NCBI RefSeq assembly: GCF_007197755.1
Contig: NZ_CP041636.1
Span: 248,001 to 312,000 of the forward strand
Length of the DNA: 64,000 bases
Reading direction: 5' to 3'
Source of the DNA: Ferrovibrio terrae
GTDB taxonomy: Bacteria; Pseudomonadota; Alphaproteobacteria; Ferrovibrionales; Ferrovibrionaceae
Positions 8,343-16,676 of the stretch are shown piece after piece (positions within the stretch are counted from its first letter, which is position 1; the number at the start of each line of letters is the position of its first letter). Below the pieces are notes generated by a model. The model saw only the letters and a program-made list of their open reading frames with translations, searched no databases and was not told where the DNA came from. Position numbers and translations under genes: made by a program.

Positions 8343-9515
8343 TCAGGCGGCCGCAGCCGGCTTGTAGTTGGCCTTCACTTCCGCGAAGGCCCAGTCGAGC
8401 CAGGGGCAGAGCGCGGCGATGTCGCTGGTTTCCACCGTGGCGCCGCCCCAGATGCGCAGGCCCGGCGGGGCATCGCGGTAATGCGCGATGTCCATGGCCA
8501 CACCTTCCTTCTCCAGGATGGCGGCGATCTGCTTGGCCGCCGCTTCCTGGTCCTTCGGACCCAGCGCGGTGAACCAGGGATCGACCACCTTGAGGCAGAT
8601 CGAGGTGTTGGAGCGTACGGCCGCATCGCCGGCGAGGAAGTCGACCCAGGGGGTTTGGGCCTTCCAGTCCGAGATCGCCTTCAGGTTGGCTTCCGAACGG
8701 GCGATCATGCCCTTCAGGCCACCGACGCTCTCGCCCCATTTCAGGGCGTCGAGAATGTCTTCCACGCAGAGCATGGAGGGCGTGTTGATCGTCTCACCCT
8801 TGAAGATGCCGTCGATCAGCTTGCCATCCTTGGCCATGCGGAAAATCTTCGGCAGCGGCCAGGCCGGCGTGTAGGTTTCCAGACGCTGCACGGCGCGCGG
8901 GCTCAGCACGATCATGCCATGCGCCGCTTCGCCGCCGGTCGCCTTCTGCCACGACCAGGTCGTGACATCCAGCTTCGACCACGGCAGGTCCATGGCGAAT
9001 ACAGCCGAGGTGGCGTCGCAGATCGCAAGGCCTTCACGGGTGTCAGAAATCCAGTCGCCGTTCGGCACCTTCACGCCTGATGTGGTGCCGTTCCAGGTGA
9101 AGACGACGTCGCGGGTCCAGTCGACCTGCTTGAGATCGGGAATCTCGCCGTAGCCGGCCTTCAGCGTGCGGACATCCTTGAGCTTCAGCTCCTTGGAAAT
9201 GTCCGAGCCCCAGCCGGCGCCGAAGCTTTCCCAGGCCAGGACATCGACGCCGCGCGCACCCAGCATCGACCACAGCGCCATTTCCACGGCGCCGGTATCG
9301 GAGGCCGGCACGATGCCGATCTTGTAATCAGCCGGAATGCCGAGCAGCTTGCGATGCAACTCGATGGCATCGACCAGACGCTGCTTGCCCTCTTTCGAGC
9401 GATGCGAGCGGCCAACCAGGGCATTCTTGAGGAGTTCGGGGGTCCAGCCGGGGCGCTTGGCGCAGGGGCCGGAAGAGAAATGCGCGGAATTGGGGCGCGA
9501 AGCAGGCTTGGTCAT
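8343..9515 (-). CDS. serC: Phosphoserine aminotransferase
   Basis: A 390-residue PLP enzyme that converts 3-phosphohydroxypyruvate and glutamate to phosphoserine. The sequence starts [16 protein letters not shown], characteristic of the alphaproteobacterial phosphoserine transaminase subfamily, and contains the PLP lysine in [10 protein letters not shown]. The downstream gene is serA, the preceding enzyme of the pathway. A structured leader sits directly in front of the start codon, with the Shine-Dalgarno GGAAGGA inside a small hairpin, pointing to control at translation initiation. Confidence 0.96.
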   Translation of the reverse strand: MTKPASRPNSAHFSSGPCAKRPGWTPELLKNALVGRSHRSKEGKQRLVDAIELHRKLLGIPADYKIGIVPASDTGAVEMALWSMLGARGVDVLAWESFGAGWGSDISKELKLKDVRTLKAGYGEIPDLKQVDWTRDVVFTWNGTTSGVKVPNGDWISDTREGLAICDATSAVFAMDLPWSKLDVTTWSWQKATGGEAAHGMIVLSPRAVQRLETYTPAWPLPKIFRMAKDGKLIDGIFKGETINTPSMLCVEDILDALKWGESVGGLKGMIARSEANLKAISDWKAQTPWVDFLAGDAAVRSNTSICLKVVDPWFTALGPKDQEAAAKQIAAILEKEGVAMDIAHYRDAPPGLRIWGGATVETSDIAALCPWLDWAFAEVKANYKPAAAA

Positions 9516-9585
9516 GCGTCTATCCTTCCAGATAGTAAGCGCCCCGTTGGGGGGGCGTGTCCCACGGCCCTTCTACCCAAACTGG
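9516..9585 (-). promoter_or_regulatory. serC leader RNA (candidate cis-regulatory element)
   Basis: On the minus strand the 70 bases before serC form two tandem hairpins. The first pairs 9552-9557 with 9540-9545 (CGCCCC/GGGGCG). The second pairs 9531-9535 with 9520-9524 (CTATC/GATAG) with a 6-nt loop, and the Shine-Dalgarno GGAAGGA lies in the loop and the 3' arm. This layout in front of a serC-serA pair fits the published alphaproteobacterial serC RNA motif. I recall the motif by context and shape and could not run a covariance search. Sequestration of the ribosome-binding site implies translational control. Confidence 0.65.
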
Positions 9586-9755
9586 CCCGGGGGCGCAATG
9601 GCTGAAATGTCGCAACCCACCCGCCGCAGTACCCGCCACCCCGAAAAGGAGGCGGGCAACCGGGAATATATCTGGATCGTAACCTTCAACTTTGCTGCTG
9701 GCGGCCCCATTCTTCGTAAGGTGGCGGTAAGCCAGCCGCCCGATAAGAGCCCTCC

Positions 9756-10433
9756 ATGCGCCTGCTGCTGATCGAAGATGAAACTGCACTGCTTGACCTG
9801 ATACAGCGGAGCCTGGCTCGCGCAGGTTTCACCGTCGATACCGCCGGGGCGGCGGAAGGGGCGCGTGATGCGCTGGCGGCGTCGCGCTACGACGCCATTG
9901 TTCTCGATCTCGGCCTGCCGGATGAAGATGGCCTGGTGATCCTGAAGGACCTTCGCACCAAACGCGACACAACACCGGTGCTGATCCTCACGGCACGCGA
10001 TGGCGTCAACGACCGCGTGGCGGGGCTGAACAGCGGCGCCGACGACTATCTGCTGAAACCTTTTGCCGTCGACGAGCTGATCGCGCGGCTGAAGGCCCTG
10101 CTGCGTCGCCCCAATGGTGCGCTCGGCGTAGTGCTGGAAGCCGGCAACATCTCCTTCGATACCGTCGGCCGCACTGTCGCCATCGGAGACCAGACCCTGC
10201 CACTGACCGCCCGCGAAATGGCATTGCTGGAAAATCTGCTGAGGCGGGTTGGCCGCGTGGTGCCGAAGCGCCACCTGGAGGAGCGCATTTACGGCTTCGA
10301 CGATGAGGTGACGCCGAACTCGCTTGAGGTCCTGCTGCATCGTCTGCGCCGCAAACTGGCCGGCAGCGGTTTCTCGGGCGAGATTCATACCGTGCGCGGC
10401 GTGGGCTATCTGCTGTCGGAAACTCCCGCATGA
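9756..10433 (+). CDS. OmpR/PhoB-family response regulator
   Basis: A 225-residue two-domain regulator. The receiver domain (about 1-115) shows the acidic E-D-E at 7-9, phosphoacceptor Asp51 in I-V-L-D-L-G-L-P, the T-A-R switch and Lys in L-L-K-P-F. The C-terminal winged helix (about 125-225) includes L-T-A-R-E-M-A-L-L-E-N-L-L and S-L-E-V-L-L-H-R-L-R-R-K-L, typical of QseB/PmrA/TctD-type regulators. Its stop overlaps the start of the kinase gene by 4 bases, so the pair is translationally coupled. The LtaS-like gene downstream is the likely target or effector. Confidence 0.95.
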   Translation: MRLLLIEDETALLDLIQRSLARAGFTVDTAGAAEGARDALAASRYDAIVLDLGLPDEDGLVILKDLRTKRDTTPVLILTARDGVNDRVAGLNSGADDYLLKPFAVDELIARLKALLRRPNGALGVVLEAGNISFDTVGRTVAIGDQTLPLTAREMALLENLLRRVGRVVPKRHLEERIYGFDDEVTPNSLEVLLHRLRRKLAGSGFSGEIHTVRGVGYLLSETPA

Positions 10434-11809
10434 ACCGCCATTGGTCGTTGCAGGCGCGCCTGGCCTGGCGGCTGGGGCTGGTGCTGTTGGGGTCGACACT
10501 GCTGGTCGCCATGGTTATCAGCCAGTATGCCTGGTTCGCGCTCGACAATCTTGATGACGTCGGGTTGCAGATTCAGGCCAAGCAGATCGCGCCGCATGCG
10601 CGGGTCCGCAACGGCATCATGAGCGTCACGCTGCCGCAGGAACTGGAACAGGCTTATCGCAGCTCCGGCGATGGCTATCTCTACGCCGTGATCGATCCAA
10701 CCGGCCAGATCGTGGCTGCCTCCAGCGACAAGGCCCGCACCGCCTTTGCCGACCTGTCCTTCAGCCGCCACGCCGATGGCGAGACGGTTTTCCGTCTGCT
10801 TGATGCCGGGGGCGGCGAAAGCAGTTATTACGCACTCCAGAGCAGCGAAGGATTGCCCGCCGGTTATCGCGTGATCGTGGCACAGGGGCAGATCCACCCC
10901 GATGTCTACATCGACACCCTGCTCAGCGAATTCGCCCTGCATATCGGATGGACCGTGCCCGTGGTGCTGGCGGCAGCACTGCTGATGGCGGCATGGACGA
11001 TCCGCACCAGCCTCCGGCCGATCAAGGAGCTGTCGGCGCGCGCACTGCAGATCGGCCCGGAGACCCGCAACCTGCGCCTGCCGACCGACGATGTGGCGGA
11101 TGAAATCCGCGCACTGCCGATTGCCATCAACGCCGCTCTCGACCGCCTGGAACAGGGCTTTGAGATGCAGCGACGTTTCACCGCCAACGCCGCCCATGAA
11201 CTACGCACGCCACTGGCCGTTCTCACTGCGCGGGTTGCCGAACTCGAACCCAGTCCGGAAATGCGCCACCTGGCCGACGACATCGCCCGCATGAACCGGC
11301 TGGTGAGCCAGTTGCTGCAGGTGTCGCGACTGGAAGGCGCGCCGCTGCAATTCGCCACCGTCGATCTGAACAGCGTGGCGGAAACGGTGGTCACCTTTCT
11401 GGCGCCGCTGGCCATCGGCGCGCACAAGACGCTGGCCCTGACGGCCGCTCCGCACCCCATACTGGTAAAAGGCGCGGCCGAGGCGCTGGAAAATGCCCTG
11501 CGCAATCTCGTCGAAAATGCCATTGTCCATACTGCGCCTGGCACTGAAGTGACGATCATCGTCACCCCGGAACCTGCCATCGCGGTGCGCGATCATGGTC
11601 CTGGCGTGCCGCCGGGTCAGCGTAATGAGATATTCGAGCGATTCTGGCGCGGCCGGGTCCGGCTGCAGAGTGGCGGCGCCGGGCTTGGCCTGGCCATCGT
11701 GGCAGAAACCATGCGCGGCCACGGCGGCAGCGTCTCGGTCAGTGATTCAGCGGGCGGCGGGGCTGAATTCGTCCTGCACTTCCCGGCCTCCAATGGCGAG
11801 GCCTCGTAA
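10430..11809 (+). CDS. Membrane sensor histidine kinase, partner of the upstream regulator
   Basis: A 459-residue kinase. A first membrane helix lies at about 12-36 and a second at about 170-192, enclosing a periplasmic sensor domain of about 130 residues; a HAMP-like segment (R-P-I-K-E-L) follows. The H-box is F-T-A-N-A-A-H-E-L-R-T-P with phosphorylated His256. N, G1 and G2 boxes are N-L-V-E-N-A-I, V-R-D-H-G-P-G-V and G-A-G-L-G-L-A-I-V. The overall plan is QseC/PmrB-like. The signal is unknown; the neighbouring LtaS/EptA-fold gene suggests an envelope stress or cationic peptide cue. Confidence 0.94.
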   Translation: MNRHWSLQARLAWRLGLVLLGSTLLVAMVISQYAWFALDNLDDVGLQIQAKQIAPHARVRNGIMSVTLPQELEQAYRSSGDGYLYAVIDPTGQIVAASSDKARTAFADLSFSRHADGETVFRLLDAGGGESSYYALQSSEGLPAGYRVIVAQGQIHPDVYIDTLLSEFALHIGWTVPVVLAAALLMAAWTIRTSLRPIKELSARALQIGPETRNLRLPTDDVADEIRALPIAINAALDRLEQGFEMQRRFTANAAHELRTPLAVLTARVAELEPSPEMRHLADDIARMNRLVSQLLQVSRLEGAPLQFATVDLNSVAETVVTFLAPLAIGAHKTLALTAAPHPILVKGAAEALENALRNLVENAIVHTAPGTEVTIIVTPEPAIAVRDHGPGVPPGQRNEIFERFWRGRVRLQSGGAGLGLAIVAETMRGHGGSVSVSDSAGGGAEFVLHFPASNGEAS

Positions 11810-11865
11810 GCTTGCTGTAAGCCGAGCCGGGTACACAGTGGCAGCTTCCCCAATCCAGGCTTGCC

Positions 11866-13860
11866 ATGCTGCTCACGCCCCGGCGCGAAATCGCCCCTTT
11901 CCAGACACCAGACCGCATTCCGCCCAGACTCGGCTTCTGGCTGCTGTGCCTCGGCATCTTCATGGTGCTGTCGGCAGCCGTGCGACTGACACTGACGATC
12001 TGGATCGCCCTCGATACACCGGATTCGTTCCTGTCCTTTGCCGTGGCGTGGCTGGTCGGTCTGGCGGATGATGCTGCAACAGCCGTGCTGCTCGGCCTGC
12101 CGTTTCTGCTGGGACTCTATCTGCTGATTCGCGTCTTCCGGTGGCGCACCGGCAAGGCTCTGGCACATCTGCTGCTCGTGGGACTGCTCGGCCTCGCAGT
12201 CTTCGCCGCCGTGGCAGAGCTGTTTTTCTGGGACGAATACAACAGCCGCTTCAATGGCATTGCGGTCTACTACCTGATCTTCCCCAAGGAAGTGCTGGGC
12301 AATATCCGGGAATCCTTCGACCTGCGGATCTATCTGCCGGCAATCGCGGCCATCGTCCTGGCCATCTATGCTGTTTTGCGGCGTCGCCTGAATCATGTGC
12401 TGGAGACGCCGCTCCAGTCCGGCGAATGGCGACGCAGCGCAGCTGTCGCTGCCGCAGCAACATTGCTGGCCCTGCCCTTCCTCCTCGGCGGCCCCTATGA
12501 ACCGGTCATCGCGCGGACCACGAACGAGCTGGCCGTCAACGGCATGCACAGCATCCTGAATGCCTTCCTGACCAACGACAGCAAGTATGACGGCATCTAT
12601 CCCGGTATCGACGAGGCCGAAGCCATCCCCCTGCTGCGTGACATGGTGCGGCAGGACAACACGACCAACCTGGCGACGCCGGGCGAGCGCAGCCTGCGCC
12701 GACACATCGACAACGGCCCGATGCCGGCGAAAAAGCTGAATGTGGTTCTCGTGCTCGAGGAATCCTTCGGCTCGGTCTATTTCGAAGATGTCTTCGAAGA
12801 CCGGCAGCGTGACTATCGAAACACCGTGTCACCGAACTGGCACCGGATCGCGGAAGACAGCCTGCTCTTCACCAATATCTATGCCACCGGCGATCGCACG
12901 GTGCGCGCGCTGGAGGCCATCTTCACGTCGTTTCCGCCGATCCCCGGCATTTCCACGGCACGCCGCAACGGTTCCGAAGGCATGAATTCCCTGCCTTTCC
13001 TGCTCAGGCAGTTCGGTTATCGCTCGACCTTCCTTTACGGTGGACCAACCAGTTTCGACAATATGGGGTACTTCTGGCGCAGCATCGGATTCGACCGGGT
13101 GCTGGGCCAGAGCGACATCGCCGACCGCGGCTTCAAAACCATCTGGGGCGTGGCCGACGAATACATGTTCAAGGAGGCGCTCGCGCGCATCGACGACATG
13201 GCGGCTGAACCCGGGCCGTTTTTCTTTGCCTGCCTGACGGTCAGCAACCACCGCCCCTTCCGCTATCCCGATGGCCGGATTCCCCAGCGGCCAGGCCTCG
13301 GATTCAAGGAGCAGGCTGCTGCCTATGCCGACTGGTCGCTGGGCCAGTTCATCGACGCCGCCCGCGACAAGCCATGGTTCGACGACACCGTCTTCGTGCT
13401 GATCGGCGATCACGGACCGAAGGTCTGGGGCGCGGCGCAGATCCCGGTGCAGGGTTTCCGCGTGCCGCTGGTGATCTACGCGCCCAAGCATCTCAAACCG
13501 GCCCGCAATCCCGTGCTGGGCTCGAGCATGGACGTCGCCCCCACCCTGCTCGGCCTGCTGGGCCTGAGCTACGACAGCCCGTTCTTCGGCATCGACCTGC
13601 ATCGCGTGCCGCCGGGCGGCGGCCGGATCGCCATGGCGCATAATTTCGATGTGGCGGTGGGCGATGGCCGCAATGCCGTGATCCTGACTCCGAAAGGCGC
13701 CACGCGCCCTTATGCAATGCAGCCGGGTCCGTTCCAGCTGCAGCCCGTGCCTGCCGAAACCGTTCCCGCGCTGATCATGAAACAGGCAGCCGCACAGACA
13801 CAGACCGCGCATCGCATGTTTTATGCCCGGCAGTATCACGAACTTTCGGAAAAACCCTAG
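11866..13860 (+). CDS. LtaS/sulfatase-family membrane phosphotransferase
   Basis: A 664-residue inner-membrane protein: about five hydrophobic segments in the first 200 residues, then a periplasmic alkaline-phosphatase-fold domain (about 285-600). Metal and nucleophile sites are visible: the acidic residue in V-L-V-L-E-E-S-F-G-S, the candidate nucleophile Thr in Y-A-T-G-D-R-T-V-R-A-L-E-A, and D-H in L-I-G-D-H-G-P-K. The arrangement is that of LtaS-type phosphoglycerol transferases and EptA-like phosphoethanolamine transferases. Gram-negative bacteria have no lipoteichoic acid, so transfer of a head-group to glucans, lipid A or another envelope glycan is more likely. It follows the two-component pair by 56 bases and is probably co-transcribed. 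Confidence 0.88.
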   Translation: MLLTPRREIAPFQTPDRIPPRLGFWLLCLGIFMVLSAAVRLTLTIWIALDTPDSFLSFAVAWLVGLADDAATAVLLGLPFLLGLYLLIRVFRWRTGKALAHLLLVGLLGLAVFAAVAELFFWDEYNSRFNGIAVYYLIFPKEVLGNIRESFDLRIYLPAIAAIVLAIYAVLRRRLNHVLETPLQSGEWRRSAAVAAAATLLALPFLLGGPYEPVIARTTNELAVNGMHSILNAFLTNDSKYDGIYPGIDEAEAIPLLRDMVRQDNTTNLATPGERSLRRHIDNGPMPAKKLNVVLVLEESFGSVYFEDVFEDRQRDYRNTVSPNWHRIAEDSLLFTNIYATGDRTVRALEAIFTSFPPIPGISTARRNGSEGMNSLPFLLRQFGYRSTFLYGGPTSFDNMGYFWRSIGFDRVLGQSDIADRGFKTIWGVADEYMFKEALARIDDMAAEPGPFFFACLTVSNHRPFRYPDGRIPQRPGLGFKEQAAAYADWSLGQFIDAARDKPWFDDTVFVLIGDHGPKVWGAAQIPVQGFRVPLVIYAPKHLKPARNPVLGSSMDVAPTLLGLLGLSYDSPFFGIDLHRVPPGGGRIAMAHNFDVAVGDGRNAVILTPKGATRPYAMQPGPFQLQPVPAETVPALIMKQAAAQTQTAHRMFYARQYHELSEKP

Positions 13861-13869
13861 GGTCTGGGC

Positions 13870-14409
13870 TCAGCCGGACCTGGCGTGGTTCTCAGCCGCC
13901 AGTTCCATCAGGCGCGGCGCCCGGTCGGATACTTCACGCAGGATGGTTTCCGCCACCGTGAGGCGCTTGCGGGCATCGTCATCCAGCACGCCCTGGATTT
14001 TCTCGCGGTCGATGCGCTCCACCGTCTCGTGCAGTTCCCAGATGGTCGCAAGAAATACTTTCTGTGTGCCGACGGGAAGGACTTCCGCATTCTCCAGCGC
14101 GGGGAAAACCCGCAGCACCACATCGATCTTCATGCGCAGCAGATCGACGATCAGCTGGCTGTGGTATTCCTGCAACTGGACCGCGGCCTGCTTTTCCGCG
14201 TTCTCCATGCGATCCTCGATCAGGACCAGCACGCCTTCGATCTCGGTCAGCGACTCGCGGTATTCGTAATAGGGTTCGTAGGTGGCGTGACCGATGCGCT
14301 GGATCGCATCTTCGGCCTTGGCGCGTGCCCGTTTGGTCTGGCGCTTCAGCGCATCGAGCAGCGTCTCGATCTCGGCTTTCCGGTAGCTCTTGCCGGCAAT
14401 CTTGGTCAT
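13870..14409 (-). CDS. Conserved alpha-helical protein of unknown function
   Basis: A 179-residue, highly charged protein that appears almost entirely helical. Segments such as K-A-E-I-E-T-L-L-D-A-L-K-R-Q-T-K-R and D-R-M-E-N-A-E-K-Q-A-A-V-Q suggest coiled coil. No signal peptide or membrane helix, so presumably cytoplasmic. I do not recognise the family. The ATG at 14409 was preferred over upstream frames because the preceding 34 codons are Cys/Arg-rich and look untranslated. It is convergent with the LtaS-like gene. Confidence 0.7.
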   Translation of the reverse strand: MTKIAGKSYRKAEIETLLDALKRQTKRARAKAEDAIQRIGHATYEPYYEYRESLTEIEGVLVLIEDRMENAEKQAAVQLQEYHSQLIVDLLRMKIDVVLRVFPALENAEVLPVGTQKVFLATIWELHETVERIDREKIQGVLDDDARKRLTVAETILREVSDRAPRLMELAAENHARSG

Positions 14410-14513
14410 CGCTTGCGTCTTCTCTTGTCCGGCCCTGCAGCGGCACCGGGTCACCGCCGATACTAGCCGGACCATCACATTCCAGCCAACGGCATGTTGG
14501 TGACAGTTCATAC

Positions 14514-14545
14514 AAAAACGGCCACCCGGAGGTCCGGATGGCCGT
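14514..14545 (-). terminator. Intrinsic terminator of the TctC-type gene
   Basis: A hairpin with arms 14518-14524 and 14539-14545 (ACGGCCA/TGGCCGT) extended inward by CCGG/CCGG past one mismatch, with a 4-nt loop. On the minus strand it is followed by TTTT (14514-14517). It begins about 28 bases after the binding-protein stop codon. Confidence 0.88.
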
Positions 14546-14573
14546 CTTGTCAGTCAGAATCGACAAGAATTTT

Positions 14574-15563
14574 TCAATCGATCCGGGCGCCCGATGCCTT
14601 GGCCACTTCGGCCCAGCGCTTGATTTCGGCATTGAGGAAAGTACCGAAAGCCGCGCCCGCGACATTCGGAACGGCCGAGCCGTTGTTCTTCCAGATTTCC
14701 GTCAGTTCCGGCGATTTCATCGCGGTCTGCACTTCCTTGGTCATGCGATCGATGACCGGCTGCGGCGTGCCCTTGGGCGCCCACATGGCATACCAGGTCG
14801 AAACCACATAGCCATCCAGGCCGGCTTCCTTCGCGGTCGGGATATCGGGGAAGGCCGGCGAGCGCTGTTCGGCCGCAACCGCCAGCGGCTTGATGCGACC
14901 GCCCTTGATCTGCGCGGCCGAGGAGCCCAGGCCGTCGAAGATCATCTCGATGCCCTGGCCGCCGACCAGATCCTGCATCGCCGGGCCGGCGCCACGATAC
15001 GGCACATGGGCGATGTCGGTCTTGGTCAGGATCTTGAACAGCTCGCCCGCCAGATGATGCGAGGTGCCGTTGCCGGCCGAACCGTAAGACAGCTTGCCCG
15101 GCTTGGCCTTGGCTTCGTCGATCAGCTGCTTCAGCGTCGTTGCCGAGGTGCGGCTGGCGTTGACCACCACCACCTGCGGCGGCTGCGCGATCAGGATAAC
15201 CGGGATGAAGTCCTTCTCGATGTCGTAATCCAGCTTCGGATAGACCGAGGGCGCGATGGCATGGTGCGCACCGCCGATGAAGAAGTTATAGCCATCGGCC
15301 GGCGCGCGTGCCGCAAGACCGGCGCCGAGCGTGCCGCCCGCGCCGCCGCGGTTGTCGATCACGATCTGCTTCCCAAGCTGGTTGCCCAGATGGGCTGCCA
15401 GCGGACGGGCGAAAGCATCGGTACCGCCACCGGCCGGGAAGGGCACGATGAAGGTGATGGGCTTGTCGGGCCAGGTCTGCGCCTGGGCAGCGCCGGGCGC
15501 AAAGCTCATTGCAGCGAGAAGCGCACCCGATGCCACTGCCGTTAATGCCAGAATCCGCCGCAT
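14574..15563 (-). CDS. TctC/Bug-family extracytoplasmic solute receptor
   Basis: A 329-residue periplasmic binding protein of the tripartite tricarboxylate transporter family. The signal peptide ends G-A-A-Q-A-Q, and the mature protein begins W-P-D-K-P-I-T-F-I-V-P-F-P-A-G-G-G-T-D, the family signature, with I-D-N-R-G-G-A-G-G-T further on. It should capture a carboxylate for a TctAB-type permease, but no tctA or tctB is adjacent, as is common for orphan Bug proteins. A terminator downstream marks it as a single-gene unit. The ligand is unknown. Confidence 0.93.
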   Translation of the reverse strand: MRRILALTAVASGALLAAMSFAPGAAQAQTWPDKPITFIVPFPAGGGTDAFARPLAAHLGNQLGKQIVIDNRGGAGGTLGAGLAARAPADGYNFFIGGAHHAIAPSVYPKLDYDIEKDFIPVILIAQPPQVVVVNASRTSATTLKQLIDEAKAKPGKLSYGSAGNGTSHHLAGELFKILTKTDIAHVPYRGAGPAMQDLVGGQGIEMIFDGLGSSAAQIKGGRIKPLAVAAEQRSPAFPDIPTAKEAGLDGYVVSTWYAMWAPKGTPQPVIDRMTKEVQTAMKSPELTEIWKNNGSAVPNVAGAAFGTFLNAEIKRWAEVAKASGARID

Positions 15564-15732
15564 ATCTGAATCTCCCTTCTAAGCGCACCGGTTCATTCCG
15601 GTCATCGCGCGTTTCCTCAGGGGGAAAGTTTTACCGGCAAATGCGGGCGCAAACCAACCCATTTCGTTGGACATGCAACCTTTTTGCAGTGCCCGGGCTT
15701 TTTGCAGTGCACTGGGCGCGGTTGCCCAAATC

Positions 15733-16311
15733 TCAGCCGGTCAGCAGCAGCACCAGCGCGAGCAGCAGGAAGGCTGACGCTGCCAGATAGCGCGCGAGAT
15801 TCAGCGGCAGGCGGCGCATCAGCGCCTTGCCGAGAAACACGACGGGCACATTCGCCAGCATCAGGCCCAGCGTGCTGGCGAATGTGACAATCAGGATCGC
15901 GTCGTAGCGCGCGGCCAGCGCCGTGGTGGCCAGCTGCGTCTTGTCACCGATCTCGGCGATGAAGAACATCGCCAGCGTGGTGAGGAACGCGCCCCAGCGC
16001 CCGGTGTTTTGTGCAGCGTCGTCTTCGAGCTTGTCGGGGATCAGCGTCCACACCGCCATCGCCACGAAAGAGGCAATCAGCACCCAGCGCAGCACCTGCG
16101 GCGCCAGCAGGTCTTCGAGCCACACACCCAGTGCGGCGGCGGCCAGATGATTGGCGACGGTGGCGGCAAGGATACCGGCCAGGATCGGCCAGGGCCGGTT
16201 GAAGCGCGCCGCCAGCAGCAGCGACAGCAGTTGCGTCTTGTCGCCGATCTCGGCGACGGCAACCACGCCGGTGGTGGTAAGGAAGGCGGATAATTCCGGG
16301 GCAGCAAACAT
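15733..16311 (-). CDS. TMEM165/GDT1-family manganese transporter
   Basis: A 192-residue membrane protein with about six helices and an internal duplication. Each half carries the family motif E-x-G-D-K-T (A-E-I-G-D-K-T-Q-L in both halves), which forms the cation site of UPF0016/GDT1 transporters. Members are Mn2+ or Ca2+ exchangers, and the bacterial ones (MneA/Mnx type) export manganese. A yybP-ykoY Mn2+ riboswitch lies directly upstream on the same strand, which argues strongly for manganese export induced by excess Mn2+. No clear Shine-Dalgarno precedes the ATG. Confidence 0.93.
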   Translation of the reverse strand: MFAAPELSAFLTTTGVVAVAEIGDKTQLLSLLLAARFNRPWPILAGILAATVANHLAAAALGVWLEDLLAPQVLRWVLIASFVAMAVWTLIPDKLEDDAAQNTGRWGAFLTTLAMFFIAEIGDKTQLATTALAARYDAILIVTFASTLGLMLANVPVVFLGKALMRRLPLNLARYLAASAFLLLALVLLLTG

Positions 16312-16376
16312 GGGACAGGCACATCGGGGACCGGGCGGCGATCAAGGCCATAGGCTGTCCCGTCGCCGCCCGGTCC
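16312..16376 (-). promoter_or_regulatory. Expression platform of the Mn2+ riboswitch
   Basis: Between the aptamer and the ATG at 16311 the RNA can form a perfect 14-bp hairpin (16363-16376 with 16328-16341). Its loop contains GGGACAG (16355-16361 on the opposite strand), which is complementary to CTGTCCC immediately before the start codon (16312-16318). The initiation region could thus be paired by a pseudoknot or by an alternative stem. There is no U-tract after the hairpin, so control of translation seems likelier than termination. Confidence 0.6.
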
Positions 16377-16389
16377 GGGATGCAACGGT

Positions 16390-16545
16390 ACAAGCCTAAG
16401 GTCTCGCCATACCGGAGATCGAACTCCGGTCCGGAAGCGCCAAGGCAGCGGGCAGATTGCTGGTCGCCCGTGCCTAGTCTGTTGACGCTTCCCCCGCTCA
16501 ATCTTCTGCAAGACGGCGGACGGCTACTCCCCAAAGGGTGCGGGG
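16390..16545 (-). ncRNA. yybP-ykoY (mntP-type) manganese riboswitch aptamer
   Basis: Read on the minus strand, the leader of the GDT1 gene contains the diagnostic yybP-ykoY blocks in order: TTTGGGGAGTAGCCG (with GGGGAGTAGCCG at 16532-16521), then GCGTCAACAGAC (about 16487-16476), and GGCGAGACC (16408-16400). Between them lie nested helices GGAAGCG/CGCTTCC and AGGCA/TGCCT and a hairpin with 7-bp arms 16430-16424 and 16417-16411. The class binds Mn2+ and turns on manganese exporters, which fits the downstream gene. The 5' boundary is approximate. Confidence 0.92.
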
Positions 16546-16676
16546 TCTGTGTAGCGCGGATCGGCCGGGCTGCCAAGAGATCCCGCGCATACGGCAATAT
16601 TCCTAGTGCGCGAGATATTTTAGTAAAAACAATCTGGAGTATTTGTTTCTCAAGGAACAAAGAATAAACTGAAGCC

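Noticed and set aside
6683-8572. 629-codon open frame on the plus strand
   Set aside because: It is antisense to serA and the end of serC, is His/Asp/Gln-rich with no domain, and has no ribosome-binding site; long antisense frames are expected in GC-rich genes.
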